Of a stretch of 64,000 nt of DNA, positions 1 to 8,830 are shown piece by piece. Under the pieces are notes generated by a model. That model had not been told where the DNA came from. It searched no databases and saw nothing but the letters and a program-made list of their open reading frames with translations. The first letter of the stretch is position 1. The number at the start of each line of letters is the position of its first letter. Made by a program: the position numbers and the translations under genes. The DNA comes from Burkholderia sp. Bp8963. GTDB taxonomy: Bacteria > Pseudomonadota > Gammaproteobacteria > Burkholderiales > Burkholderiaceae. Location: the NCBI RefSeq assembly GCF_003854275.1, contig NZ_QTQP01000036.1, positions 1 through 64,000 on the forward strand. Direction: 5' to 3'.

Positions 1-611
1 CGGCCTTTCGCGAGAAGGTCAACGTGATTTGCAAGCTATACCGCAAGGCGCCGCGAAACGCGGTGGTGCTGAGCATCGACGAGAAGACCGGCATTCAGGC
101 CATCGAGCGCAAGCACCCGGGACGGGCACCCGCCCCAGGACGGCTGCGCCGCCGAGAATTCGAATACATTCGTCACGGCACCCAGGCGTTGATTGCCGCG
201 CTGGCTGTGCATTCCGGCAAGGTACTGGCAGAGTGCCGCGAGCGGCGTACCCAGAACGATCTGGTAGCCTTCATGGAGCGCGTGGCAACCGCGACCCGGG
301 CAAGCAGGTGCACGTGGTGTGGGACAACCTGAACACGCGCCGCGCCCAAGCCGTCTGGCAGGCGTTCAATGTGCGGCATGGCAAGCGGTTTCACTTCCAC
401 TTCACCCCATTGCACGCGAGCTGGGTCAATCAGATCGAACTCTGGTTTGCCCGCGACACCCGCCGCGTGCTGCGCCATGCCAGCCACACCAGCACCGCGC
501 ACCTGCGCGAGCGCACCGAGCAGTTCGTCGGCGAGCACAATCAGGTCGCCCGCCCCTTCAAATGGAGTTTCCGGGGCTATCCGCCCCCCGCTGCAAGGCG
601 ATGCTTCGTAA
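1..611 (+). pseudogene. IS630-family transposase, frameshifted and cut by the window edge
   Basis: The C-terminal DDE catalytic domain of an IS630-family transposase can be read across three frames. The first Asp lies in VLSIDEKTG (frame open from the window start), the second in VVWDNLNT, and the Glu in HASWVNQIELWF. The second block is one frame away from the first, so one frame change occurs near 285-300, just before PGKQVHVVW. A second change in the C run near 583-590 would restore the usual ending PLQGDAS and the TAA at 609-611. The N-terminal HTH half lies outside the window. Two frameshifts make it very unlikely to be active. IS630 elements normally produce one continuous protein, so programmed frameshifting is a weaker explanation. 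Confidence 0.85.
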
Positions 612-624
612 TCGAGAGACGCAG

Positions 625-924
625 ATGCCAGCTTTACCCGCCAAACACCGCGCCGCTGAACTGCAGCGTCAACTGCGCAGTCTGCTCGGCCATGAGCAGA
701 TCGTCACGCAAGCCTACGGGCGCCACTTGCTGATCAAACGTCTGGACGATGACGAGCCAACCGTCGTGGCGCGGCTAACTGAACTCGGCCGCAATCGATA
801 TGGCGCGGCCTTTCGCAGCCATAGTGGGCGCTGGGAACCGCTGCCGGGCATGGGTTCACTCGACGAAATGGCTGATGTGGTTGTCACGCTCCTGCAGCCA
901 TATTTGCAGCCCGATAATTATTAA
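625..924 (+). CDS. small hypothetical protein
   Basis: This is an intact 99-residue frame of charged, soluble composition with an acidic segment RLDDDEPTVV and a conserved-looking tail GMGSLDEMADVVVTLLQPYL. I do not recognise the family. An upstream ATG at 601 in the same frame would add eight residues but overlaps the end of the transposase remnant, so 625 is preferred; neither has a strong ribosome site. It sits directly downstream of IS630 debris, which suggests an accessory gene carried in with the mobile DNA. No signal peptide or membrane segment is visible. Confidence 0.5.
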   Translation: MPALPAKHRAAELQRQLRSLLGHEQIVTQAYGRHLLIKRLDDDEPTVVARLTELGRNRYGAAFRSHSGRWEPLPGMGSLDEMADVVVTLLQPYLQPDNY

Positions 925-1184
925 GCTTATTTGAGGGATGTTGTACTAGGCTGCGGCGAATACCCATCGCCGCAGCGCGATCGGATGGAAATACCGTCTC
1001 ATCACCCACTTCGGAGGCTTCTTGGGATGGCGTCGCTTCGCCCATTGCCATATTGCGTACCAGATAGGGCTGTCCACCTTGGAGAAGGTTTCCGGTGCAA
1101 CAATCTATCCATCAGAAGGTCAGAGTTCGCAAATCGCAAGATTATGTCACAAAGATAAACTTCATAAGGTCACTACAAGACTAC

Positions 1185-2369
1185 TCAGGCCCTAAAATCT
1201 GGCATGATCCGCTTCATAAACGCATCAAAAAGAGGCACGGTGAACGCGGTGTCACCATAAGTTGGGCTCCAGATCATGCCCTTACCGATTAAGCTGCTCC
1301 GAATCGGACCGAGAGATTCGACACGGCGCCCGATCTTCGCGGCAATGTCGCCCGATCGGTGCGGCCCCGCGCCGAGTTCGGCCATCGCGCGAAGATATTG
1401 CTTCTCTGCCGGCGTCAGGCGGTCAAAGCGCACGCGGAAGAAGCTTTCGTCCAGGGCGGCAACAGCCAGCCTAGTGGCATTCGTCACATCCTCCAACGAT
1501 ATCGGCGAATTGTCGGCCACGTCCCACGATGTTTTCCCCCATTCCTGCAGAAAATAGGGGTAACCAGCTGTCTCTGCAACGATTCGGGCAACGGCCGCTG
1601 GCTCAACCTCGATGCCTTCCTGCTGCGCCGGCACCGTAATCGCACGTTCTGCGTCAGCCGTGGCAAGTGGTCCGATTTCGGCAAAATCAAAAAGGCGCTC
1701 GGCGTAGGACTTTGCTTCCCCCATCTGCGCGCGAAGCTGGGGCAATCCCGCACCAACTACCGTAACCGGCAGTTGTTGCTGAGAGCAACGATGGAGCGCC
1801 GAGATCAACGCGGCCAATTGCGATTCCTCGACGTACTGGAGTTCGTCAATGAATATGACGACCGTGGTTTGTGCGGCACGCGCGGAGTGCCCAACCTCCT
1901 CGAGTAGTGCCGCGAGGTCTGCCTCCAGATCGCCATTGTCAGCCAGGCCAGGCTCGGGCTCGTAGTCCAGCCCGACCTCGATGTCCTTGTACGTCACCTT
2001 CAGCTTGCCCACGAACCCGGCCAACGCACGCAAACCCCGGACAGCGGCGTCCCGAGCAGCCTCGATCCGATTGAGTCGGAGCAGGGCCAGTCGGAGCTGC
2101 GGTGCCAGCATGGATGGGAGTGACCTCGATTCCGGGGCCTCGATCCGCACCGTGTGTGCACCGTTATGCTCGGCGTCGAGGCGCATCCGGTCTAGCAAGA
2201 CCGTCTTTCCGACACCGCGCAGACCGATCAGAAGGACGCTCTTCGCGGAACGGCCGCGTCGAAGGCGCTCGATGCAAACCCGGACTTGCTCACGGATGTC
2301 GTCCCGTCCAGCCAGTTCAGGTGGCGGGCTACCAGCGCCAGGCGCGTAAGGGTTGATGATCGGGTCCAC
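1185..2369 (-). CDS. AAA-type ATP-binding protein (ORC/Cdc6-like ATPase fold)
   Basis: A 394-residue P-loop ATPase. The Walker A motif GLRGVGKT is near residues 49-56 and Walker B IFIDE near 172-176, followed by a sensor-like VVGAGLP segment and a C-terminal winged-helix-like part (LTPAEKQYLRAMAELG). This is the AAA_16/ATPase_2 architecture of stand-alone bacterial ATPases, including conflict-type P-loop proteins. Start: the frame opens with an ATG at 2414, but that leader is AT-rich and unlike the rest, so I choose the GTG at 2369, giving a protein starting at DPIINPYAPGAG. It lies alone between IS debris and a gene-free stretch. The function is unknown; a role in defence, transposition or replication cannot be told from sequence. 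Confidence 0.75.
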   Translation of the reverse strand: MDPIINPYAPGAGSPPPELAGRDDIREQVRVCIERLRRGRSAKSVLLIGLRGVGKTVLLDRMRLDAEHNGAHTVRIEAPESRSLPSMLAPQLRLALLRLNRIEAARDAAVRGLRALAGFVGKLKVTYKDIEVGLDYEPEPGLADNGDLEADLAALLEEVGHSARAAQTTVVIFIDELQYVEESQLAALISALHRCSQQQLPVTVVGAGLPQLRAQMGEAKSYAERLFDFAEIGPLATADAERAITVPAQQEGIEVEPAAVARIVAETAGYPYFLQEWGKTSWDVADNSPISLEDVTNATRLAVAALDESFFRVRFDRLTPAEKQYLRAMAELGAGPHRSGDIAAKIGRRVESLGPIRSSLIGKGMIWSPTYGDTAFTVPLFDAFMKRIMPDFRA

Positions 2370-2414
2370 TGTACTGAGCTTAAATGGTTTATTGAAAATT
2401 AATAAACAAATCAT

Positions 2415-3101
2415 AACTCCGTATACATGAAAGTCAAGGCAATGGGTGTCCTCCGGACAAACGATTGAACCCTATTTTTATCTGATTACAAGCCAGCCGC
2501 GCCGAGTGAACGGAAAATAGTTTTGCCCCCAATGTCAAAGCCATTCTCAAATGTCGTAGCGCCAGCTAAATAGACGTGTCGTATCTTTCATCGGTTTGGC
2601 CGTCACGCAGCGTAGAAGATCAGGGGTGAAGCAGCAGGGCTGCTGGTGCCCGTTCAGATAGGGCTTGTAGACCGACGACCCGGTTTGCGGGGTGGGGGTT
2701 GTGCCTGCCTGTGCTCGGCCAGGTTCACGATCACCTGCTCGACGCCGAAGGACGTCCGCCTGCGTGAACTCGCGTGGCTTCTTCGTACCGGGCGGCGTTC
2801 AGATTGGCGAACCTCAATGCCTTGATTCGCGCGCGACGGCGAACCGGACGGCGCCGCGGTTCGCCCCGGTCTGTCAAGATGCGCGTCAGCTCAACTGAAG
2901 CGCTTGTGGTGAAAACACACTGCGCCTCCCTTGACATGGAAGACTCAGTTCATACCCGATCTACCGCGACCACCGACAAGGCTCTCCAATGACGGGCGGG
3001 CTCCTCGGCGCGGCGTGGCGTCAGCGGTTCCGGGCTACGCCCTTCACCGCTGACGCCACGCCAGTACTCTCATCCTGATTGACGCGCTGCTCTCATCTTG
3101 T
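2415..3101. other. gene-free stretch, possible IS remnant
   Basis: I see no convincing gene here; the longest frames on either strand look like shadows. The right part carries a perfect 17-bp inverted repeat (separate entry). It is followed by two similar copies of CTCTCATC(C/T)TG(A/T)TTGACGCG at about 3068 and 3092, which look like the short terminal repeats of an IS21-type end. The stretch may be a solo IS end. Confidence 0.4.
3012..3062. repeat. perfect 17-bp inverted repeat
   Basis: Arms at 3012-3028 (GGCGTGGCGTCAGCGGT) and 3046-3062 (ACCGCTGACGCCACGCC) are perfectly complementary with a 17-nt loop. No T run follows on either side, so it is not a standard terminator. Its position beside two short direct repeats suggests an IS end or the scar of one. 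Confidence 0.7.
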
Positions 3102-3800
3102 TTGACGCGCGGCAAATCGCTTCAATTTCTTCAACGGCTTAGCTGGAACACCCCATTGAGTCTGGCGCTGGCATCTGGGGCAGTCGGCTCAGTAATAACG
3201 CTTGTGTGGCTCTCAGCAAGGGACACCTGGGTGCGCAAGCGTCAGCGACGCGACACTGCGTTGGAACTTGCAGTATTGCTGGAAAGTTACGCTCGAACCT
3301 GTCGGACCATGATGCATAAGGCCGCTTGAGCGGCGGCGGTGCTGGTCGGCCCTAAGAGCTATGAAGCAAGCAAGGGGGTGTCCGTCCCCGCCTTTGCCTA
3401 TCCGGACAAGCTGCACTGGCATGTTCTGAGCCGCAACGCGATCTCCGAGCTGCGCGAGTACCCGGCCACGGTGCACTCGGCCCGCGAGTACGTGGAGGCA
3501 TTTCGGGAATTCGGTGAACCAATCGACATTTGCGAGCAAGTTGAATACGAATGTGCTAAGGCTGCGAGTTTCGCATTAGCGCTGGCTCGGGCCACGTGCC
3601 GCTGGCACGGAGCCGCGACGTGGAAACTTGGTGCCAAAGATTCAGCCACGGAGCGCGAACTATCCGAGTTCATCAAGGCCGCCGAAGAAAATCGCAAAGC
3701 GTCGCTCGAGCCACGATCAGATTCCACGGTTGGTCGCCGAGCTGACATACAGCCGTTCAAACAACCGTTAGGGTTGTTCGATCGTTGCATCACGCTGTGA
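3102..3800 (+). pseudogene. membrane-anchored hypothetical protein with an in-frame stop
   Basis: Two open frames, 3102-3329 and 3339-3800, are in the same reading frame and are separated only by a TGA at 3327-3329. Together they would give about 230 residues. One transmembrane segment (LALASGAVGSVITLVWLSA) is followed by RKRQRRD and a soluble domain rich in charged residues (EYVEAFREFGEPIDICEQVEYECAKAA). A single TGG-to-TGA change explains the break. The N-terminal part would start at a TTG. The last 20 or so residues may already be IS110 flank sequence. The family is not recognised. Confidence 0.55.
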
Positions 3801-3846
3801 GTCCTTCGTGCGGTACGGCGAGTGACATCGCGAGCTGACTGATGTC

Positions 3847-4932
3847 TCAGATTGAGGCTGATGGGCTGACGAGTTCGCGGGCGACCGCGACCACCGCGAT
3901 GTTCTTCTGCTTGCCGCGCGCGACGAGCTTGCGATAGCGCCGGCACAGGCGCACCTGTGCGTCCCACGCCCGGTCCACAATCGGTTTCGGGATGCCTTCG
4001 TGGCGGCGCTGGATCTCGGGACTCACGCGTGCCGGGTGCTGGTAGCTCCAGGCCGCCTCGACGAGCAGCTTCCTGGCGTAGCTGTTGCCGTTCTTCGTGA
4101 TGCTGCCCTGGCGGCGCTTCTCGCCTGACGAGTGTTCCGAGGGCGTCAGGCCCAACCAGGCCATCAGCTGGCGCGGATGGGCGAAGCGTGACAGAGCGCC
4201 CAGTTCGGCGAGTACTCCAACGGGCGTGGTGAACTGCACGCCGCGCATCGTCTGCAGGGCCAGCACGACCGGATAGAAGCGCCAGCCGGCAACCGCCTCG
4301 CGCAACGCTGCTTCCAGACGCACGCATTGCGCGAGGCGGTCCTCGATCGCGCGCCGCTGCTCCTCGAACGCCAGTTGCTGCCAGGCGCTGCCGAAGGTGT
4401 ACGAGCTGAGCCAGCGTCGGTGCGACGGGCCCCAGTCGGCGCGGCCGGTATAGCGCGCCCCATGCGAGAGCAGAAAGGCCTTCACCCGTTGCCGGGCACG
4501 CTTCAGGTCGTCTTTGGCGCTCACCCACGTGCGTGCCAGATCCCGGAACGCTTCATCGTCCACAGTGGGCACATATACCGATGAGAGGTCACCGGCGCGC
4601 AGCGATCGCACCAGCTTGATCGCATCGCGCCGGTCGGTCTTGACCCGCTCGCCCGGTTTCTTCGGAATCAGCGATGGGGCGCACACCATGCACCCGAATC
4701 CCTTCTGCACGAGCTGACGGTAAAGCCCGTAGCCGCATGGACCGGCCTCGTAGACAACGCAGACGTGCCGTGCCTTTGACTGCAGGCGCCTGCACCGGCG
4801 ATCGACATCCGCCTGCGTCGTGCCAGTCTTGCCCAGCAGCTCGACTTCACCCGAACCACGCGCATACGCGACCGTGATCGATTCCTTGTGGACATCGAGA
4901 CCGACGTACAGCGTAGTGCTATCGTGTTCCAT
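3847..4932 (-). CDS. IS110-family transposase
   Basis: A 361-residue DEDD transposase. The N-terminal RuvC-like domain carries LYVGLDVHKE (Asp13), VVYEAGPCGYGL and KTDRRDAIKLVRSL. The C-terminal transposase_20 domain has MAWLGLTPSEHSSG...GSITKNGNSYARKLLVEAAW. The frame is open to 4977, but MEHDSTTLYVGL at 4932 is the usual family start. Length and motifs are complete, so the protein is probably functional. IS110 elements lack typical terminal inverted repeats and I could not place the ends; the element probably runs from about 3.8 to 5.05 kb. The left edge abuts the 3' end of the broken membrane gene. Confidence 0.92.
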   Translation of the reverse strand: MEHDSTTLYVGLDVHKESITVAYARGSGEVELLGKTGTTQADVDRRCRRLQSKARHVCVVYEAGPCGYGLYRQLVQKGFGCMVCAPSLIPKKPGERVKTDRRDAIKLVRSLRAGDLSSVYVPTVDDEAFRDLARTWVSAKDDLKRARQRVKAFLLSHGARYTGRADWGPSHRRWLSSYTFGSAWQQLAFEEQRRAIEDRLAQCVRLEAALREAVAGWRFYPVVLALQTMRGVQFTTPVGVLAELGALSRFAHPRQLMAWLGLTPSEHSSGEKRRQGSITKNGNSYARKLLVEAAWSYQHPARVSPEIQRRHEGIPKPIVDRAWDAQVRLCRRYRKLVARGKQKNIAVVAVARELVSPSASI

Positions 4933-4977
4933 GCTGGCCTCCGTGCCGGAAATCGCCGGGTGCGGCCCTGTCCGCAC

Positions 4978-6300
4978 CGTGCGGCTCTGGCAGCAATGCT
5001 AACCCGCGTCTGATTCCTCACGGCAGGCCAGCCTTTGCCTCACGGGAGTCATAGTGTCTAGCACGCGCACGCCGTATCGCACGCGCTGCCGCTGTCGACG
5101 CTCAGGTTTCCACATTGCGCTGCGCGTCTCGGCGGCGAACAGCTTGGTAATGTGCGCGATGATTCGCCTGGCCGGCAGGTCTGGCAAACGTGCCACCTTC
5201 GGTACGCTCTCTTCCGCCTTGATGAAGCTTCAGCGCACGTGCGCTCAGCACCGGAACAACGGTCAACGGCGTGAGCCGCAGCGAGGTGATCGAGTTGAAA
5301 CAATTTCGGTTCACGCATCGGGGCGCGAGGCGATCAGACTTCGTCGGCTTCCGGAACGACACGGTGTCGCGAACGATCCGGACAGATAGGTCACCACGCA
5401 GGTTCGAGTGACGTCACCTGTCGGGGCGCACGATTTTATACCTATCGATGGAACCCGCATCGACCAGATCACCCGCACACACTCGGCCGACGCAGGAGTG
5501 ATGATGCGTGAGTCGTTTTGCTCACTGCGACCGCCAATCGCCGCTCTATCGTGATGTCGCGCGTCAGGCCAGGTGACGACGTGGCGCTAGTCGTGAGATC
5601 GAAGCGCCGCGACCATAAGTGGCAACCGTGGACAACTACGTAGATAGTGTGGTGACCGCGGGATTCGACACCGCAGAGCAAGACAGCCGGTGCTCATTCA
5701 TCCGATCAGATGTCGAAGATGCCCGGTCGCTCGGCGCAGCTCGACGCACGCGCCGCGGAACAAAGGTGAGCTGTTACGGGATCCGCTGCATCTGAATGGT
5801 GAGCTTCTCCGGGAACCCGATGCGGGATCGGCTGCGGTGAAGTGCCGAGACCGCGAGACACTCACGTTGGCAGCAGAATCGCGTCGAGTCGGTCGGGCTT
5901 CAGACGGAGTGGTCCCAGGTTCGCCCGCGGAAGATTGCGACTCGCGAGCAATCTTGCCGAGACATGCGCGAGATGTCGTCGCGAACCGAGCAGGTGCAGG
6001 ATATGCGTGTGCAATGCACAGGATCTCGAGTATCTGAAAGGTGGAGATTCTCCGGTCGCCATCGTGACGCAAGCGCACAGACCGGAACTCACCTTTTCGA
6101 TCGCCATCGGTAATTGTTGCCGCAAGAGGGTGCCGGCGTTCATGTTACCCACAGGTTGAACTGTGCCACGCGGTTCCAATGGGGCAATCGGGTCTCCCGA
6201 GCGGCTCCCGGACGGACGACACAGATCCGCAAGTCGACAGCCTCAAAGGCCGTTATTGAGTGGCCAACCATGGGTGGATACCTGACGTTGATGGCGCCCG
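4978..6300. other. gene-free stretch left of the origin
   Basis: No recognisable gene, tRNA or IS was found in these 1.3 kb. A minus-strand frame at 4999-5196 (KVARLPDLPARRIIAHITKLFAAETR) may be the tail of a decayed gene, but I cannot assign it. A DnaA-box-like 9-mer TTACCCACA lies at 6145-6153, one mismatch from TTATCCACA, just left of the first iteron. The rest appears to be non-coding flank of the replication origin. Confidence 0.5.
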
Positions 6301-6307
6301 CTGGACT

Positions 6308-7321
6308 CCCATAACAGGGTACCTATGAGCCGGAATCAGCGTTCTCTGACGGTTTTGCTCCCATAACCTTCTACTTTTCGGCGCTTGTGAGTGTGTACTC
6401 ACCTTCTCTGCGAGCCTTTAAATCACTGGAGTGCGGCCTGGATGGTGCGCTGCGACCAGCAAAATAGCGTGCAAATGGGGACTTGGAGCAGGCAGAGCGA
6501 CTGTGGCCACAGCTTTTGGGTAGTGGTTTATGGGGGTTGGTCTTTCCTGGAAGGACACGTGTGTTTACATCTTTAGAAAGCAACGTTTACTACTTTAACT
6601 ACTTTTAGAAGGCTCACAGGCTTGACTGGCAAGGGTTTGAGCGATGATCGGTACCCATTTATGGGAGCAGAGGTAGAAGGGTCTGGGGTTTCAGGTCTGT
6701 GGATTTGGGGCCTTGGGTAGCAGGCTGTGGGGATTCGGGGATGTGGATATGGGGCGAGCGTACCCGTTTATGGGAAATAGGCCAGGAATCTTCATGGGTA
6801 GCAGTCTATGGGGACCCGTTGAGGTAACCATTTATGGGATGTCGGCGCGGGATCGCGCGCAAGCCGCTAAGCTCGCGGTGTCCTTGGGTAGCAAGTTATG
6901 GGGCACAGGGAAGGTATCCGGTTATGGGGTGATTTCGGCGTTGCTCCAATCGGATGTCGCACGCAGCTCGCACTAGGACTCCCATAAACAGGAACGGTCC
7001 ACTGGAAAGGTACCTCTTTATGGGGACGACGCAAGGTTGCCATCTATGGGGGCGCTTTTGTCGCTCCACAGCGAAATGAGCGGAATCGGTCGCGTCCGAT
7101 GGTAACCATCCATGGGAACCCTTCGAGGTAGCAAGTTATGGGAGAGAAACGGCGGCGTGTTGCATGGCACCACATATCTCACCTCCCAAGTCGATTTCAG
7201 TCGGTTGCTTCCCATAAAAAGGTACCTTTGACCGGGCCCTGATGACGGTCGACATGCTCGTCCCGGATCAAAGGTAGCTGCTTTTGGGATGGGATTTGGC
7301 AGAAAGGTAGATAGTTATGGG
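6308..7321. repeat. replication-origin iteron array
   Basis: About eighteen copies of a 16-mer close to GGTANCNNNTTATGGG. Plus orientation starts: 6519, 6650, 6716, 6759, 6797, 6823, 6887, 6913, 7009, 7035, 7101, 7127, 7273 and 7306. Minus orientation: 6308-6323, 6360-6375, 6981-6996 and 7211-7226. Degenerate copies at 6672, 6694 and 6738 complete a run at 6650, 6672, 6694, 6716, 6738 and 6759, a 21-22 bp period that puts the sites on one helix face. The array lies directly upstream of a RepB/Rep_3-type initiator gene, the usual arrangement for iteron-controlled replicons, so it is taken as the initiator's binding region and replication origin. Confidence 0.88.
6555..6612. other. AT-rich candidate DNA-unwinding element
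   Basis: Between iteron copies at 6519 and 6650 lies a stretch far richer in A and T than its surroundings. It contains partly repeated GTTTAC and ACTTTAACTACTTTTAG tracts. It is the most AT-rich block near the array and a plausible melting site for the initiator. Inference from composition and position only. Confidence 0.45.
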
Positions 7322-7407
7322 GCAGAGCGCACGGCTACCAAACAAAAAAAATCCTTTGTAGTCGCTAGGTTAGCTGCGATAGTGCAAGTGACATGCGAGC
7401 AAGGGCG

Positions 7408-7460
7408 TTGCTCTCGGAAAGGAAAAGGTATAAAGTCAGCCCTTAATAAGGCAACCTTAT
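7408..7460 (+). promoter_or_regulatory. candidate initiator promoter and operator
   Basis: TTGCTC at 7408-7413 and TATAAA at 7429-7434 resemble -35 and -10 boxes, although the 15-bp spacing is short. Overlapping dyads follow: CCTTAATAAGG at 7441-7451, and ATAAGG (7446-7451) with CCTTAT (7455-7460) around CAA. They end 12 bp before the initiator ATG and are candidates for autoregulation. No strong ribosome site is visible. Confidence 0.35.
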
Positions 7461-7472
7461 CCGGACATCACG

Positions 7473-8789
7473 ATGCCGCGAAAGCCCGCAAGCAAAGGCT
7501 CCGACAAGCAGGTCTCGCTGTTCCAGACGCCAGAGCCTCCCGACTTGCTGCGCAAGGCGGTCCAGGCGATTCACATCGCCCCCAAGTCGGGAAAGATCGG
7601 CCTGCAGCAGCGCAAGATGTTCAGTTCGCTGATCAAGAATGCACTCCGGCAGGAGGCGTTCGAGCCGGGTCGCACGAGCTTCTCGATTTCGATTGCGTCG
7701 CTGTCGCACGAAAGCGGCCTGAACAGCAACAACACGAAATACGTGAAGGACACGGTGAACTCGCTCATCAGCACCGTCGTCAACTGGGACTATCTTGCCG
7801 CGGATCGTTCGACGGTCTGGAAGGCGTCGGGTTTGCTGGCCGGTGCGGAACTCGAGCAATCGGTACTAAAGTACAGCTTCTCGGATCAGATTCGCAGCGA
7901 ACTGCTCAATCCCGAGATCTATGCGCTCATCGATATGCGGATCGCGCGCGAATTCCGGCGCTCGCACTCGCTCGCGTTGTGGGAGAACACGGTGCGCTAC
8001 GAAGGAATCGGCATCACCGCGAAGATTCCGCTGCCGAAGTTCCGCGACCTGATCCTCGGCCAGGACAAGGCGTCGCAGTCTTACAAGGAATACAAGCTGT
8101 TCAAGAGCAAGGTTCTGGTGCCCTGCATTCAGGAGGTAAACGAAGTATCGGACCATACGCTCGAGCTGATCGAACACAAGTCCGGCCGTAGCGTGGAAGC
8201 GGTGCAGTTCAAGGTGACGCGCAAGCAGAGCGTGGATACGGTCGAGGAAGGCGACGTCAAGAACGAAGCGCTCGTCGAAGAGGTCGCGAAGTTCGGCATT
8301 CCGCGATCGGAGGCGCGCCGTCTGATTACGCAGTATGGCGTACAGCGCATCAAGGCCGCGATCGCGTACACGCTCAATCGGACCACGAAGAAGAATGCGG
8401 CGCCGATCGACAATGTGGGCGCATACTTCCGCAAGGCGCTGACGCACGGCTATACGTTGTCCGATGGACAGTCGACGGACACTGCCGCGCCCGTGAAGGA
8501 GACTCAGCAGAGCAAGCAGGAGCAGATCCGCGACAAGTATCTCGCGGCCAAGATCGACGAGGCCGGAGCATACTTCCGCGAGCTCGAAATCGATGACCAG
8601 ACCAAGCTCATCGACCGCTATAACGAAACGGTGGCCGGCTCGAAGGATCTGACGCTGTCGCCGAAGAAGAAAGCGAGCAAGCTCGCGCAGACGAGCTTCT
8701 TCAGATGGCTCGCGCTGGACACCTGGGGCGAACCGACTTCGGACGACCTGCTGGAGTTCCTGCTGCGAAGCAGTCTCGCCGGAAACTGA
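7473..8789 (+). CDS. replication initiator protein, RepB/Rep_3-type
   Basis: A 438-residue initiator of the Rep_3/RepB superfamily, which binds iterons and opens the origin. Two winged-helix domains are expected. The first includes KIGLQQRKMFSSLIKNALRQ and SISIASLSHESGL; the second includes SLALWENTVRYEGIG and IPLPKFRDLILG...SYKEYKLFKSKVL, the typical ending of WH1. The C-terminal third (VAKFGIPRSEARRLITQYG, TLNRTTKKNAAPIDNVGAYFRKAL) is the replicon-specific extension seen in Burkholderia and related beta-proteobacterial initiators. The start at the ATG at 7473 follows a dyad-rich leader. The gene sits directly after the iteron array and faces parB. The terminator at 8794 separates it from the convergent par operon. 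Confidence 0.9.
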   Translation: MPRKPASKGSDKQVSLFQTPEPPDLLRKAVQAIHIAPKSGKIGLQQRKMFSSLIKNALRQEAFEPGRTSFSISIASLSHESGLNSNNTKYVKDTVNSLISTVVNWDYLAADRSTVWKASGLLAGAELEQSVLKYSFSDQIRSELLNPEIYALIDMRIAREFRRSHSLALWENTVRYEGIGITAKIPLPKFRDLILGQDKASQSYKEYKLFKSKVLVPCIQEVNEVSDHTLELIEHKSGRSVEAVQFKVTRKQSVDTVEEGDVKNEALVEEVAKFGIPRSEARRLITQYGVQRIKAAIAYTLNRTTKKNAAPIDNVGAYFRKALTHGYTLSDGQSTDTAAPVKETQQSKQEQIRDKYLAAKIDEAGAYFRELEIDDQTKLIDRYNETVAGSKDLTLSPKKKASKLAQTSFFRWLALDTWGEPTSDDLLEFLLRSSLAGN

Positions 8790-8793
8790 AAAA

Positions 8794-8821
8794 GGACCTC
8801 GCAGATGCGAGGTCTCTTTAT
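8794..8821 (+). terminator. terminator between the initiator gene and parB
   Basis: GACCTCGC at 8795-8802 pairs with GCGAGGTC at 8807-8814 around AGAT, followed by TCTTTATTT. It lies 5 bp after the initiator stop and 10 bp before the parB stop on the other strand. The A-rich left side (GAAAAAGG) may let it work in both directions. Confidence 0.8.
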
Positions 8822-8830
8822 TTGGGCACC

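Noticed and set aside
945..1199. Open frame without a start codon reading ITHFGGFLGWRRFAHCHIAY
   Set aside because: It has no ATG or GTG, follows a stop closely and matches no family I know; probably IS-flank sequence.
3327..3329. In-frame TGA as a selenocysteine codon
   Set aside because: No stem-loop of SECIS type follows and the residue context (Ala-rich linker) is not catalytic; a nonsense change is simpler.
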